A DNA stretch of 64,000 nt, from positions 62,001 to 126,000 of the forward strand of contig CAKMIX010000003.1 in assembly GCA_927362715.1 (NCBI GenBank), in the 5' to 3' direction. Every line of letters starts with the position of its first letter. Positions within the stretch are counted from its first letter, which is position 1. Made by a program: the position numbers and the translations under genes. Origin of the DNA: an uncultured Clostridia bacterium. GTDB taxonomy: Bacteria; Bacillota; Clostridia; Oscillospirales; Acutalibacteraceae. The notes beneath the pieces were generated by a model, which saw only the letters and a list, made by a program, of their open reading frames with translations, did not search any database and was not told the origin of the DNA. This document shows, one piece after another, positions 7,537 to 16,651 of the stretch.

Positions 7537-9150
7537 TTAACGGCGAAACGCCGGAACGCAGGCGGCTGAACCCTGTGCAAAAACCGCTTCTCCGTCTTTG
7601 TAAGTCGCAAGCACCTGCAAGGTGCGAAGCGTCTGCGGCGGCACGCACAGGGGGTTGCGGTCTAAAATTACAAGATCCGCACGCAAGCCTAGGGCAAGCG
7701 TGCCTTTTTGCGCTTCTTCCCCGTATTGCCAGGCTGCCGTGCGCGTGACGGCGGCAAGCGCATCCTTTGCAGAGATCGTCTGATGCAAACCGAGTGCAAC
7801 ACCGCTTTTGGTCTGCCGGCAGACCGCGCACCAGAGCGTTTCAAGCATGTCGGGTGCAATAACGGGCGCATCCTGATGAAAAGTAAAAGGCAGTCCTGCG
7901 CGCAGCGCCGATGCGGCAGGACTTAAATTCTCCGCACGGGTCTTACCGAGATTTTGCAGGTGCATATCGCCCCAGTGGTAGGCGTGTGCGATGAAAAAGG
8001 ACGCGACAGCGCCGAGCGCGGCGGCTTTTCGGATCTGATCTTCGCCGAGAAACTGCGCGTGGATCATCACGGGACGCAGCGCTTTGAGCGTAGGAAACCT
8101 TTCCTCGGCGCGCGCAAGGCACCGTAAAAACTGTTCGCATGCCGCGTCGCCGTTGCAGTGCGCCAAAAGCTGCGTGTGCCTTTCGGCGGCAAAGCAGAAC
8201 GCCTCATATACCTGCTCGTCCGTCATCACGCCGTAGCCGCGATAGTCGGGATCGCCGCCGCCGAGGTATGGTGCGCGCATCCATGCCGTGCGCCCCTGCG
8301 GCGAGCCGTCTAAGAATATTTTGACGCCGCCCACGCGGCAGTGCGGATTGCGCGAATCAGCGAGAAGCGCGCGGAATGCGTCAAAACTCTGCAAATCCGT
8401 GTATACGACCAGATCCAGCCGCAAACAGTCACTCGACAAAAGGTGCCTGTATGCGGGCAGCATTTCCGAAGTGCACATGCCCTCCTGCACGGTGGCGATG
8501 CCGTGTGCAGCGTACAGATCCTGCGCCTTGCGGTAGCCTTGCAGGAGCGCCGCATCGTCGGGCGGCGGCATTTGCTTCAGATAATGAAAAAAGGCGTTTT
8601 CCTCCATGTAGCCGGTTGGCGCGCCGTCTTGTATTTCGATCCTGCCACCGTCGGGGGCTTTTGTCTGCGCCGTTACGCCGAGCGCTTCCAGCGCCGCCGA
8701 ATTGAACCAGCCCATGTGTCCGGATTTGTGGCGGATCACGAGCTTGTGCTGCGGTGCGAGCGTATCCAAGTCCGCAAGACTTAGGGTTTTACCGCTTTCC
8801 ATGTCGGCGGGATCGAAATCCCACGCTGTGACCCAAGCGCCGGGCGCGATCGCCCTTTCTTGTGCAAAATTTGAAATACGAGCCTGCATTTCCCGCAAGG
8901 AGCGCACGCCGTTTAAGGAAACCTGCAAAAACGAATAGGCGACCTGCGTGAAATGACTGTGCGCGTCGATGAACGCGGGCAGCAGCGCCGCACCGCCGAG
9001 TTCCACCCGACGGCATGTGCCGTCGGCCTTTTTCGATACCGTGCGCAGATCGCCGATCTCGAGGATCCTGCCGTCCTCTGTGAGCAGTGCCTGTGCTGCC
9101 GCGCCGCGATCCATGGTCACGATGTCACCGCCGTAAAACAGGGTTTGCAT
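7537..9150 (-). CDS. YtcJ-type metal-dependent amidohydrolase
   Basis: The frame extends upstream, but the start MQTLFYGGDIVTMD at 9150 has AAGGAG at good distance and gives 537 residues, the usual size for this family. An N-terminal beta-sandwich strand precedes the barrel motif LLPAFIDAHSHFTQ (metal-binding HxH near residue 60). FLDGSPQGRTAWM, HCNGDAACEQ and MIHAQFL follow, and the C-terminus has the composite domain ending GLRADLVILDRNPL. YtcJ relatives hydrolyse N-acyl or amide bonds of small molecules in the cytoplasm. It is a single-gene unit facing away from the dcw cluster. The substrate is not determined. Confidence 0.86.
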   Translation of the reverse strand: MQTLFYGGDIVTMDRGAAAQALLTEDGRILEIGDLRTVSKKADGTCRRVELGGAALLPAFIDAHSHFTQVAYSFLQVSLNGVRSLREMQARISNFAQERAIAPGAWVTAWDFDPADMESGKTLSLADLDTLAPQHKLVIRHKSGHMGWFNSAALEALGVTAQTKAPDGGRIEIQDGAPTGYMEENAFFHYLKQMPPPDDAALLQGYRKAQDLYAAHGIATVQEGMCTSEMLPAYRHLLSSDCLRLDLVVYTDLQSFDAFRALLADSRNPHCRVGGVKIFLDGSPQGRTAWMRAPYLGGGDPDYRGYGVMTDEQVYEAFCFAAERHTQLLAHCNGDAACEQFLRCLARAEERFPTLKALRPVMIHAQFLGEDQIRKAAALGAVASFFIAHAYHWGDMHLQNLGKTRAENLSPAASALRAGLPFTFHQDAPVIAPDMLETLWCAVCRQTKSGVALGLHQTISAKDALAAVTRTAAWQYGEEAQKGTLALGLRADLVILDRNPLCVPPQTLRTLQVLATYKDGEAVFAQGSAACVPAFRR

Positions 9151-9394
9151 GCCATAAACACTCCTTTTGCTTCCTGTATTTATCCTGCGCGCGGGAGTGC
9201 GAAATATCCGTCCGCCGCCTTGGAACCGAAAATCGGGAAGAGGTGTGGGAAAAATTCCCACCGACTCAAAATATCCCTGTGGGTCAGGCGAAATATACGC
9301 TTGTGCGTACAAACAACCGCGAATTTTGCCGATTCTTTGTAGATTATGGTTAAAAGCTGTCCGAAATATTTGTTCAAAATTTTCGGAAAACCGC

Positions 9395-9423
9395 TTGCAA
9401 AAGCGGGGCGGATTGATTATAAT
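9395..9423 (+). promoter_or_regulatory. promoter of the dcw cluster (upstream of mraZ)
   Basis: TTGCAA, 17 bases, perfect TATAAT; the start would be near 9430, about 85 bases before mraZ. The rest of the gap from 9151 holds no convincing gene. Confidence 0.75.
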
Positions 9424-9435
9424 GGTGGTACTAAT

Positions 9436-9480
9436 AGGAAATAGAAGTAAGTTGAAAGGCACTCAGAGGAAATAGAAGTA
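9436..9480 (+). repeat. 14-bp direct repeat in the mraZ leader
   Basis: AGGAAATAGAAGTA occurs at 9436-9449 and again, perfectly, at 9467-9480. The 31-base offset is close to three helical turns. It lies between the promoter and the mraZ ribosome-binding site. Confidence 0.7.
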
Positions 9481-9514
9481 CCATTTTGCAAGGTAAGTGG
9501 AGGTGAACGGCGGT

Positions 9515-9925
9515 ATGATGTTTCAAGGCAATGCGGAATATACACTGGATGCGAAAAACCGTCTGTTCATCCCTGTCAAGATCCGGGAACAGGTGGGCGA
9601 CAGCTTCATTTTGTTCCTGCCCCCGCGCGAAAAATGCCTGTATATTTACAGCGAAGCGCGCTGGGAGGAGGTCGCACGGGAAGTGCTTGCCAAAAACGAC
9701 CGTGGGTATGAGCGCCTGATCTTCGGCAATGCCGTCACGGCGGAAACGGACAAGCAGGGGCGCATTACCATCCGCGCGGACTTCTGCAAACGTATCGGGC
9801 TGAAAAAGTCCGTGACCATTGCGGGCACGGGCGAACGTCTTGAGATCTGGGATACCGCTACGCGCAACGAAGAGCTTGCGCGGCTTGCCGAATCTGCCGA
9901 TACCTATTCGGATATCCGCTTTTAA
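9515..9925 (+). CDS. mraZ: MraZ transcriptional regulator/division protein
   Basis: This is the first gene of the dcw cluster. I start at the ATG-ATG pair at 9515, nine bases after GGAGGTG; an upstream in-frame GTG at 9497 overlaps that ribosome-binding site and is less likely. The protein (136 residues) has two AbrB-like SpoVT halves: MFQGNAEYTLDAKNRLFIPVKIRE at the N-terminus and AVTAETDKQGRITIRADFCKR in the middle, each with the conserved D-x-K/Q-G/N-R. MraZ proteins bind repeats in their own promoter and repress the cluster. The 14-bp repeats upstream are candidates here. Confidence 0.95.
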   Translation: MMFQGNAEYTLDAKNRLFIPVKIREQVGDSFILFLPPREKCLYIYSEARWEEVAREVLAKNDRGYERLIFGNAVTAETDKQGRITIRADFCKRIGLKKSVTIAGTGERLEIWDTATRNEELARLAESADTYSDIRF

Positions 9926-9940
9926 CGGGAGCGCGGCGCT

Positions 9941-10873
9941 ATGGATTTTGTGCATCATCCCGTATTGTTGTCTGAAACCATCGACGCGCTGCATATCCGC
10001 CCGGACGGGTTGTACTGTGATTGTACGGCGGGCGGCGGCGGACACGCAGCGGCAATTTTGTCTCACCTGAACGAGCACGGCAGGCTGATTGCCGTTGACC
10101 GCGATCCGGATGCGATCGCCGTGCTGCAAGCCCGTTTTGAAAAGGACGTGCGTGTGCGCGTGGTGCACAGCACGTTTGATCGAATTACAGACATTTTGCG
10201 CGGCGAGCGGGCGGACGGCGTTCTTGCCGATCTCGGTGTGAGCTCTTACCAGTTGGACACGCCCGAACGCGGCTTTTCTTTTCACAAGGATGCGCCTCTG
10301 GATATGCGCATGAGCAAAACAGGGCTTTCGGCGGCAGACGTGGTGAATACGTATTCCGAAGCTGCACTGCGGCAGATTCTGCGCGATTACGGCGAAGAAA
10401 AATATGCAGCCTCCATTGCACGCAGCATCGTGCGCGCTCGGGAAGAAAAACCGATCGAAACGACGTTCCGCCTTGTGGACGCCATCAAACAGGCACTGCC
10501 GCAAAAGGCAATGCGTGATGCGCATCCCGCGCGGCGTACGTTCCAGGCGATCCGGATTGAAGTCAACGGCGAGCTTTCCATGCTCGAAGGCGCGCTGGAC
10601 GCGATGTTCGATTCGCTTCGCGTCGGCGGCGTTTTGGCGGTCATCACGTTTCATTCTTTAGAGGATAGATTGGTCAAGCGGCGGTTTGCCGCCTTTGCCG
10701 AAGGCTGCACCTGTCCGAAGGAATTCCCCGTCTGCGTGTGCGGCAAAAAACCGCGCGGGGAGGTCCTTTTGAAAGGCAAGGCACCGGCAGAAAGCGAGAT
10801 CGAACAAAACCCCCGTGCGCGAAGTGCCAGACTGCGCGCCGTGCGCAAACTGCGGGATACACAAGAGGGCTGA
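9941..10873 (+). CDS. rsmH: 16S rRNA m4C1402 methyltransferase RsmH
   Basis: A 310-residue homologue of MraW/RsmH, which N4-methylates C1402 of 16S rRNA. It begins MDFVHHPVLLSETIDAL, with the SAM-binding YCDCTAGGGGHAAAIL near residue 30. GVLADLGVSSYQLD, RTFQAIRIEVNGEL and ITFHSLEDRLVKRRF are signature segments of the family. The C-terminal RARSARLRAVRKL is also typical. It follows mraZ by 15 bases, the usual dcw arrangement. Confidence 0.97.
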   Translation: MDFVHHPVLLSETIDALHIRPDGLYCDCTAGGGGHAAAILSHLNEHGRLIAVDRDPDAIAVLQARFEKDVRVRVVHSTFDRITDILRGERADGVLADLGVSSYQLDTPERGFSFHKDAPLDMRMSKTGLSAADVVNTYSEAALRQILRDYGEEKYAASIARSIVRAREEKPIETTFRLVDAIKQALPQKAMRDAHPARRTFQAIRIEVNGELSMLEGALDAMFDSLRVGGVLAVITFHSLEDRLVKRRFAAFAEGCTCPKEFPVCVCGKKPRGEVLLKGKAPAESEIEQNPRARSARLRAVRKLRDTQEG

Positions 10874-10912
10874 CGCGGAATACACGCGGGCGGCAGGAAA
10901 GGGAAGGCAGAC

Positions 10913-11464
10913 ATGGCGAGATACCAAAAATACAGTGACGCGGACTTCGCAAGGTTTGAAACGTCTGCGCCCGCATACAATCAAAACGCGGCGCGCAAGC
11001 TCGCGCCGAAGCCCGAAGCGTCGCCGAAGCCGCCGATGCGGCTGGTGGAGCGCAAGAAAAAGACGGTCGCCCAAGCGCGGCGGGAAATGAAGATCGGCGC
11101 GCGGCAGGCGGCGAAGATTTTGGCTGTATCCGTTTTTCTGCTGTCCATGTTCGCTGTGCTTTTGTACGGCAGGCTGCGTGTGGACGAGCTCACCCGCGAA
11201 GTGGATGCGGCTGCTGTGCAGCTGCAGGAAGCGCAGGATGAATACACGCGATTAAACATGCAGCTGGATTCCGAGTTTTCGCTTGAGCGCGTCGAGACCT
11301 ATGCGCAGGACGTGCTGGGTATGACAAAGGCGGAGGGGTATCAGATCGAGCATATCGACCTGTCCGGAGAGGATGCAGTGGTCATCTCCGGAGACAAGAC
11401 CCTGTCCGAAAGCAGCGAGGGGTCTTTTGTTGAACGGGTTTTGGAATATCTGAAATCGGAATAA
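10913..11464 (+). CDS. ftsL: FtsL-like septal protein
   Basis: A 183-residue bitopic protein: a basic N-terminal cytoplasmic part, one transmembrane helix (AAKILAVSVFLLSMFAVLLYG, about residues 64-84), then a coiled coil (VDELTREVDAAAVQLQEAQ) and a conserved VETYAQDVLGM segment found in FtsL/DivIC proteins. Sequence similarity among FtsL proteins is weak, so position between rsmH and the class B PBP is the main support. FtsL with FtsQ/DivIB and DivIC activates the FtsW-PBP complex. Start follows GGGAAGG. Confidence 0.88.
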   Translation: MARYQKYSDADFARFETSAPAYNQNAARKLAPKPEASPKPPMRLVERKKKTVAQARREMKIGARQAAKILAVSVFLLSMFAVLLYGRLRVDELTREVDAAAVQLQEAQDEYTRLNMQLDSEFSLERVETYAQDVLGMTKAEGYQIEHIDLSGEDAVVISGDKTLSESSEGSFVERVLEYLKSE

Positions 11465-11475
11465 AATAGGTATGA

Positions 11476-11514
11476 AAACGAGGGTTGAGGCTAAGGCAGC
11501 CTTGACTCTCGTTT
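11476..11514 (+). promoter_or_regulatory. hairpin between ftsL and the PBP gene
   Basis: Arms 11476-11492 and 11498-11514 pair over 17 positions with three G-U pairs. There is no clear U-tract after it, so it may be a processing site or weak attenuator rather than a terminator. Confidence 0.5.
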
Positions 11515-11578
11515 GGTTCATCAAACCGTTACGTGCATTTTTTTGCACAATGTTTTTCTTAGGAAAGGAGTGCGTACC

Positions 11579-13795
11579 GTGCGAACACGACCGTCCAAGC
11601 AAACGGCACAGCGTGCCACGTTTGCATTGGTGCTGCTCTCTTTGGGCTTTTTGTACTGCATCGGCGCGCTGGCATACGCCGCTTTGATCAAAGGCGATGA
11701 ATACCGCCTGAAAGCCGAGCAGAACCAGCTTTCCGATACGCAGATCGCCGCTGAGCGCGGTACGATCTATGATTCCAACATGAAGGTGCTTGCGCAAAGC
11801 GCCTCCGCTTGGCTTGTGTATGTGAACCCCTCGCAGGTGAAAAGCGACGAGCAAAACGAACTCATCGTCCGCGGGCTTGTGGACATTCTCGGTGCGGATG
11901 AGGAGGATGTGCGCTCGAAACTTTCCAAGACCGAGACCGGGTATCAGAAGATCGCGGGCGAGATTGAGACCGATGTCAAGGAAGCGTTGGAGGCTTATAT
12001 GACCGAGCATAAGAACGCTTCGCTTTCGCAGGTCATCGGCATCGATCCCGATACCAAGCGGTATTACCCGTATTCTTCCTTCGCCTCCACCATCATCGGC
12101 TTCACCAATGCCGACGACGAGGGCATTGCCGGGGTGGAGATGCAGTATAACGATGATCTGACCGGCGTTTCGGGCAGGATCATCACCGCGAAAAACGCAC
12201 GGCAGGGCTCTATGGGCAGCAGCTACGAGACGACCTACGACGCCGAAGCGGGCGAAAGCCTGGTGCTGACGATCGATGAGGTCATCCAATACTACCTCGA
12301 GCAAAGCCTGGAGCAGGCAATCACGGATACCGGCGCGAAATATGCTTACGGCATCGTCATGGACACGGATACCGGCGCGATCCTCGCGATGACCAGCCAG
12401 CCGGATTTTGATTTGAATAACCCGCGCGTGATCTCCGATACGACAAAGGCGGAAGAGATCGCCGCCATGACCGACCCTGCAGAACGTTCTACGGCGACCA
12501 CCAACGCGCTGTATTCCCAATGGCGCAACCGCACCATCAGCGATACCTATGAACCCGGCTCTGTTTTTAAGACGGTCGTTGTTTCCGCTGCACTCGAAGA
12601 GGGCGTGGTGGATCTCGACACCACCTATACCTGCACGGGCTCGATTCGTGTAGCCGACCGCATCCAGCATTGCTGGAAACGCGGCGGCCACGGGACGGAA
12701 ACGCTGACCGAAGGCTTGATGAACTCCTGCAACCCGTTCTTCATCACCATCGGGCAGAGCTTGGGGCAGGAGACGTTCTATAAATATTTCGAAGCGTTCG
12801 GATTTACCGAAAAAACAGGCATCGACCTGCCTGCGGAGGCGACCCCCGTCGCCGGGCAGACCTATCACGCGCTTGAAGATATGGGGATTACCGAGCTTTC
12901 GTCCAGTTCCTTCGGCCAGACCTTCCAGGTCAGCCCCGTTCAGATGATCACGGCGGTCAATACGATCGCCAACGGCGGCAAGCTCATGCAGCCGTATTTG
13001 GTGGATTCGAAGCTCGACGGCGACGGCAACGTGGTCTATAAGACTACGCCGACCGTAAAACGGCAGGTCATTTCCGAAAAGACCGCCGACACCGTCGCGA
13101 ACATGATGGAGCAGGTCGTTTCCATCGGTACAGGTAAAAACGCCTATGTGGCGGGCTTCCATGTGGCGGGCAAGACCGGCACGAGCGAAAAGATCGGCAT
13201 TGAGGGCGCATACATTGCATCGTTTGCGGGCTTTGCGCCGGCGGATGATCCGCAGATCACCATTTTGATCGCCATTGACGAACCCGTCGGCGAACACGGC
13301 GGCGGCGCGGTAGCGGCGCCCATCGCAGGCGAGCTGCTTGAAAAGATATTGACCTATCTCAATGTAGAACCGCAGTATGAGGAAGATGAGATCTCCAACA
13401 TCTCCTCCGTTGCGCCCTCGCTTGTGAATATGACTGTGAGCGAAGCGCAGAGTACGGCGTCTAAATTCAAGCTGCGCGTCATCGGCGACGGCGATACGGT
13501 GGTTTCGCAGATCCCGGCGGCAGGGCAGCAGATGCGCACGGGCGGTGTGATCGTGGTTTACACCGATGCAGACACCCCGCGCGAAACGGGAACGGTTCCC
13601 GACCTTTCCAACATGACCATGTCACAGGCGAATTCCGCTGCCGTAAATGCGGGCTTCAACATCCGCATCGCAGGCAATACGCATTCCGGCGAGGTGCTTT
13701 CCTATAAGCAGAGCCTCGACGCGGGCAGCGAAGCGGAGCTCGGCTCTGTGATCACGGTGTATTTCAAATCCAATGTGGATGTACAAGACGGCTGA
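11579..13795 (+). CDS. ftsI: class B penicillin-binding protein with two PASTA domains (FtsI/SpoVD type)
   Basis: The start is GTG at 11579, eight bases after AAAGGAG; the longer frame upstream lacks a good signal. The product has 738 residues: a short cytoplasmic tail, one membrane helix (FALVLLSLGFLYCIGALAYAA), a dimerisation domain (AERGTIYDSN), and a transpeptidase domain with Ser in GSVFK (about 328), SCN (about 383) and KTG (about 532). Two PASTA repeats end the chain. It crosslinks septal peptidoglycan together with FtsW. PASTA-bearing class B PBPs in Firmicutes include SpoVD and PBP2x; only one such gene is present here, so vegetative division is the likelier role. Confidence 0.94.
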   Translation: MRTRPSKQTAQRATFALVLLSLGFLYCIGALAYAALIKGDEYRLKAEQNQLSDTQIAAERGTIYDSNMKVLAQSASAWLVYVNPSQVKSDEQNELIVRGLVDILGADEEDVRSKLSKTETGYQKIAGEIETDVKEALEAYMTEHKNASLSQVIGIDPDTKRYYPYSSFASTIIGFTNADDEGIAGVEMQYNDDLTGVSGRIITAKNARQGSMGSSYETTYDAEAGESLVLTIDEVIQYYLEQSLEQAITDTGAKYAYGIVMDTDTGAILAMTSQPDFDLNNPRVISDTTKAEEIAAMTDPAERSTATTNALYSQWRNRTISDTYEPGSVFKTVVVSAALEEGVVDLDTTYTCTGSIRVADRIQHCWKRGGHGTETLTEGLMNSCNPFFITIGQSLGQETFYKYFEAFGFTEKTGIDLPAEATPVAGQTYHALEDMGITELSSSSFGQTFQVSPVQMITAVNTIANGGKLMQPYLVDSKLDGDGNVVYKTTPTVKRQVISEKTADTVANMMEQVVSIGTGKNAYVAGFHVAGKTGTSEKIGIEGAYIASFAGFAPADDPQITILIAIDEPVGEHGGGAVAAPIAGELLEKILTYLNVEPQYEEDEISNISSVAPSLVNMTVSEAQSTASKFKLRVIGDGDTVVSQIPAAGQQMRTGGVIVVYTDADTPRETGTVPDLSNMTMSQANSAAVNAGFNIRIAGNTHSGEVLSYKQSLDAGSEAELGSVITVYFKSNVDVQDG

Positions 13796-13854
13796 TTTTT
13801 GAAAATCAGCTTTACGGATGCGGCAAAGACGAAGGTCTTTTAGGAGGAACAGAA

Positions 13855-15291
13855 TTGCTGGTTTCAAAGCTTTTGGAAAGAATGGATGTGCGCGGAACTT
13901 ATGCGGACGCACAGGCGATGGATGTCACGGACGACTCCCGCCGCGTGCGTAAGGGCACGGTGTTCGTGTGCATTTGCGGGGCGCATTTCGACGGGCACTC
14001 GGCCGCTTTACAGGCGGAGGAGAACGGCGCCGTGCTGATCGTCGCAGAACGCGATACGGGTGCGAAAAATCAAGTGCTGGTCGAAAATACGCGCAGCGCC
14101 TATGCCCGCCTTTGCGCGGCGTTTTACGGCTATCCTGCGGAAAAGCTGCACCTCATCGGCGTGACGGGCACCAACGGCAAAACCACCACGACCATGCTGC
14201 TCAAAGGCATTCTGGATCGCGCGGGGATCCGTGCGGGGCTCATCGGTACGGTGCAGAACATGGTGGGTACGCAAAGCTACCCTGCCGCGCTGACCACGCC
14301 GGACTGCAAAGAGCTTCACCGCCTGTTTGCGGATATGGTGGCTGCGGGCTGTACGCACTGCGTCATGGAGGTGTCGTCCCAAGCGCTCGACCAGCGCCGC
14401 GTAGACGGCTGCCGGTTCGATCTGGCGGTGTTCACCAATTTAACGCAGGATCATTTGGACTATCACAAGACGCTTGAAAACTATTTGGCTGCCAAGCGCC
14501 GTCTGTTCGAGATGGCGGATACGGCCGTTCTCAACACCGATGACCCGCACGCCATGCAAATGGTGGAAGGGCTGCCTGTAAAGGTAGTCACCTTCTCCGT
14601 CAATCGCGATGACAGCGACTATACGGCGAAAAACATCAAATGCACGGCGGGCGCGGTGCAGTATGAGCTGCTCGGGCACGGCCGCATTGCGCGCGTCCAT
14701 GTTAAGATTCCCGGGCATTTTACCGTTTATAATTCCATGGGGGCGGCGATCTGCGCCATAGAAGCGGGGCTTGATTTTGAGCAGGTCATCGCACTGCTTG
14801 CCGAAGCACGCGGCGTGCCCGGGCGCGTGGAGGTTGTGGACACCGATACGCCGTACACGGTCATCATCGACTACGCCCATTCGCCGGACGGCTTGGAAAA
14901 CGTCATCACCTCTTTGCGGGAGATCGCGCCCAAGCGCATCATCACGGTATTCGGCTGCGGCGGCGACCGCGACAAGACCAAACGCCCGAAAATGGGCAGG
15001 ATCGTCGGCGAGCTGTCGGACGTGGCGGTTGTAACCTCTGATAACCCGCGCACCGAAGACCCCGATGCGATCATCCGGGATATTTTAGCGGGCATGCAGG
15101 GCTGTAAAGCCAAATGCATTGTCATAACGGACCGCACCGAAGCGATCCGTCGCGCACTTTCCCTTGCAAAACCGGATGATGTAGTGCTGCTGGCAGGCAA
15201 AGGCCACGAGACCTATCAGATCCTCAAAACCGGAAAGATCCACTATGACGAGCGCGAGATCGTCGCGGACATCCTGAAAGGCAAGAAATAA
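13855..15291 (+). CDS. murE: UDP-MurNAc-L-Ala-D-Glu : meso-diaminopimelate ligase
   Basis: Translation starts with TTG, placed seven bases after a perfect AGGAGG; no ATG fits. The 478-residue protein has the Mur-ligase ATP loop GVTGTNGKTTTT (near residue 105), central IDYAHSPDGLENV and the C-terminal DNPRTEDP. The DNPR motif selects meso-diaminopimelate in MurE enzymes that use it, which predicts A1-gamma type peptidoglycan. It adds the third residue of the stem peptide in the cytoplasm. murF begins one base after its stop. Confidence 0.96.
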   Translation: MLVSKLLERMDVRGTYADAQAMDVTDDSRRVRKGTVFVCICGAHFDGHSAALQAEENGAVLIVAERDTGAKNQVLVENTRSAYARLCAAFYGYPAEKLHLIGVTGTNGKTTTTMLLKGILDRAGIRAGLIGTVQNMVGTQSYPAALTTPDCKELHRLFADMVAAGCTHCVMEVSSQALDQRRVDGCRFDLAVFTNLTQDHLDYHKTLENYLAAKRRLFEMADTAVLNTDDPHAMQMVEGLPVKVVTFSVNRDDSDYTAKNIKCTAGAVQYELLGHGRIARVHVKIPGHFTVYNSMGAAICAIEAGLDFEQVIALLAEARGVPGRVEVVDTDTPYTVIIDYAHSPDGLENVITSLREIAPKRIITVFGCGGDRDKTKRPKMGRIVGELSDVAVVTSDNPRTEDPDAIIRDILAGMQGCKAKCIVITDRTEAIRRALSLAKPDDVVLLAGKGHETYQILKTGKIHYDEREIVADILKGKK

Positions 15292-15292
15292 A

Positions 15293-16651
15293 ATGGAATT
15301 GACGCTGCGGCAAATCGAACAGGCGACAGGCGGCAGGCTGTACGGTAAGGACGTGCGGCTTTCGAGCGTTGTCATCGACAGCCGCGAAGCAAAAGCGGGA
15401 GCGCTGTATGTCGCGATACGCGGCGAGCGGTTTGACGGACACGACTTCTGCGAAGCCGCCGTGCAAAACGGCGCGGCTGCAGTTGTTTGTGAAAAAGCGC
15501 CGCAGCCGGATATCCCGTATGTATTGGTCAAAGATACAAGGCAGGCGCTTTTGGATATTGCGGGCTGCTATCGGGACACCCGCAAGGATGTAAAGCTAAT
15601 CGCCGTTACAGGAAGCGTCGGCAAAACGACCACCAAGGAAATGACGCATGCCGTGCTCGCGCGGAAATACAATACGCTCAAAACCGAGGGGAACCTCAAT
15701 AACGAGATCGGTATGCCCAAAACGCTGTTTCGCATCACGCCGGAAACACAGGCCGCCGTCATTGAAATGGGCATGAACCACTTCGGTGAGATTGCGCGAA
15801 TGACCGCCGCCGCAAAGCCGGACGCGGCGATCATCACAAATATCGGTGTGTCGCATATTGAATTTCTCGGCTCGCGTGACGGGATATTAAAGGCAAAGAC
15901 CGAAGTCATCAACGGGATGCCCGTCGGAGCGCCGCTGTTTGTGAATGGCGATAACGACAAGCTAAAAGACTTTACAGATTCGCGCTGCCGCGTAGTACGT
16001 TTTGGGATCGATGCACGGCATGCGGATATCCGAGCGGAAGACATCGCGGAGGAAAACGGCGCTACACGCTTTACCGTGCGCTTTAACAATAGTGCGCAAA
16101 GCGTAAAGATCCCGCTTATAGGACGTCACCAGGTGTACAATGCGCTTGCGGCGTTCGGGGCGGGGCTGTTGTTCGATGTACCGTCCGCCGACATTGCCGA
16201 AGGGCTTGCTGCCTACACGCCTGCGGGCATGCGGCAGCGCATCCGGCAGATAAGCGGGATCACCGTCATTGAGGACTGTTACAATGCAAGCCCCGATTCC
16301 CAAAAGGCGGCGCTGAACGTCCTTGCCCAAATCAGGGCTTCGCGGCATATCGCCGTGCTCGGTGATATGCTGGAGCTTGGCGCATATTCGGAGGAAGCGC
16401 ATCGGCAGGTGGGCGCATACGCCGCGCAAAGCGGGATAGACGCGCTGTACTGCTGCGGCACGGCGGCAAAAGCTATGGCAAAAGCCGCAGAGCATACCGT
16501 GCCGACCGCATATTTTACCAATAAAGACGATCTGTTTGCCGCGTTGTCGGCGGCGCTGCGTCCGGGGGATGCGGTGCTGTTCAAGGCAAGCCGCGGCATG
16601 GCGTTCGAGGAAGTTATACAAAAACTCTATGGGGAGTGGGACGAGAAATGA
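15293..16651 (+). CDS. murF: UDP-MurNAc-tripeptide : D-Ala-D-Ala ligase
   Basis: A 452-residue Mur ligase that adds D-Ala-D-Ala to complete the UDP-MurNAc-pentapeptide. The ATP loop is AVTGSVGKTTTKEM (about residue 105), followed by EGNLNNEIGMPKTL and AVIEMGMNHFGEI, both characteristic of MurF rather than MurE or MurD. The C-terminal domain has CYNASPDSQKAAL. The start codon is one base past the murE stop and the end overlaps mraY by four bases (ATGA), implying tight coupling. Confidence 0.96.
   Translation: MELTLRQIEQATGGRLYGKDVRLSSVVIDSREAKAGALYVAIRGERFDGHDFCEAAVQNGAAAVVCEKAPQPDIPYVLVKDTRQALLDIAGCYRDTRKDVKLIAVTGSVGKTTTKEMTHAVLARKYNTLKTEGNLNNEIGMPKTLFRITPETQAAVIEMGMNHFGEIARMTAAAKPDAAIITNIGVSHIEFLGSRDGILKAKTEVINGMPVGAPLFVNGDNDKLKDFTDSRCRVVRFGIDARHADIRAEDIAEENGATRFTVRFNNSAQSVKIPLIGRHQVYNALAAFGAGLLFDVPSADIAEGLAAYTPAGMRQRIRQISGITVIEDCYNASPDSQKAALNVLAQIRASRHIAVLGDMLELGAYSEEAHRQVGAYAAQSGIDALYCCGTAAKAMAKAAEHTVPTAYFTNKDDLFAALSAALRPGDAVLFKASRGMAFEEVIQKLYGEWDEK

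Noticed and set aside
9151..9462. 104-residue N-terminal extension of the amidohydrolase
   Set aside because: It overlaps the divergent mraZ promoter and lacks a ribosome site; the MQTLFYGG start gives the family length.
11252..13297. 681-residue minus-strand open frame opposite the PBP gene
   Set aside because: It is antisense to a protein with complete catalytic motifs. GC-rich third positions create long shadow frames; the translation is His/Arg-rich with no domain.
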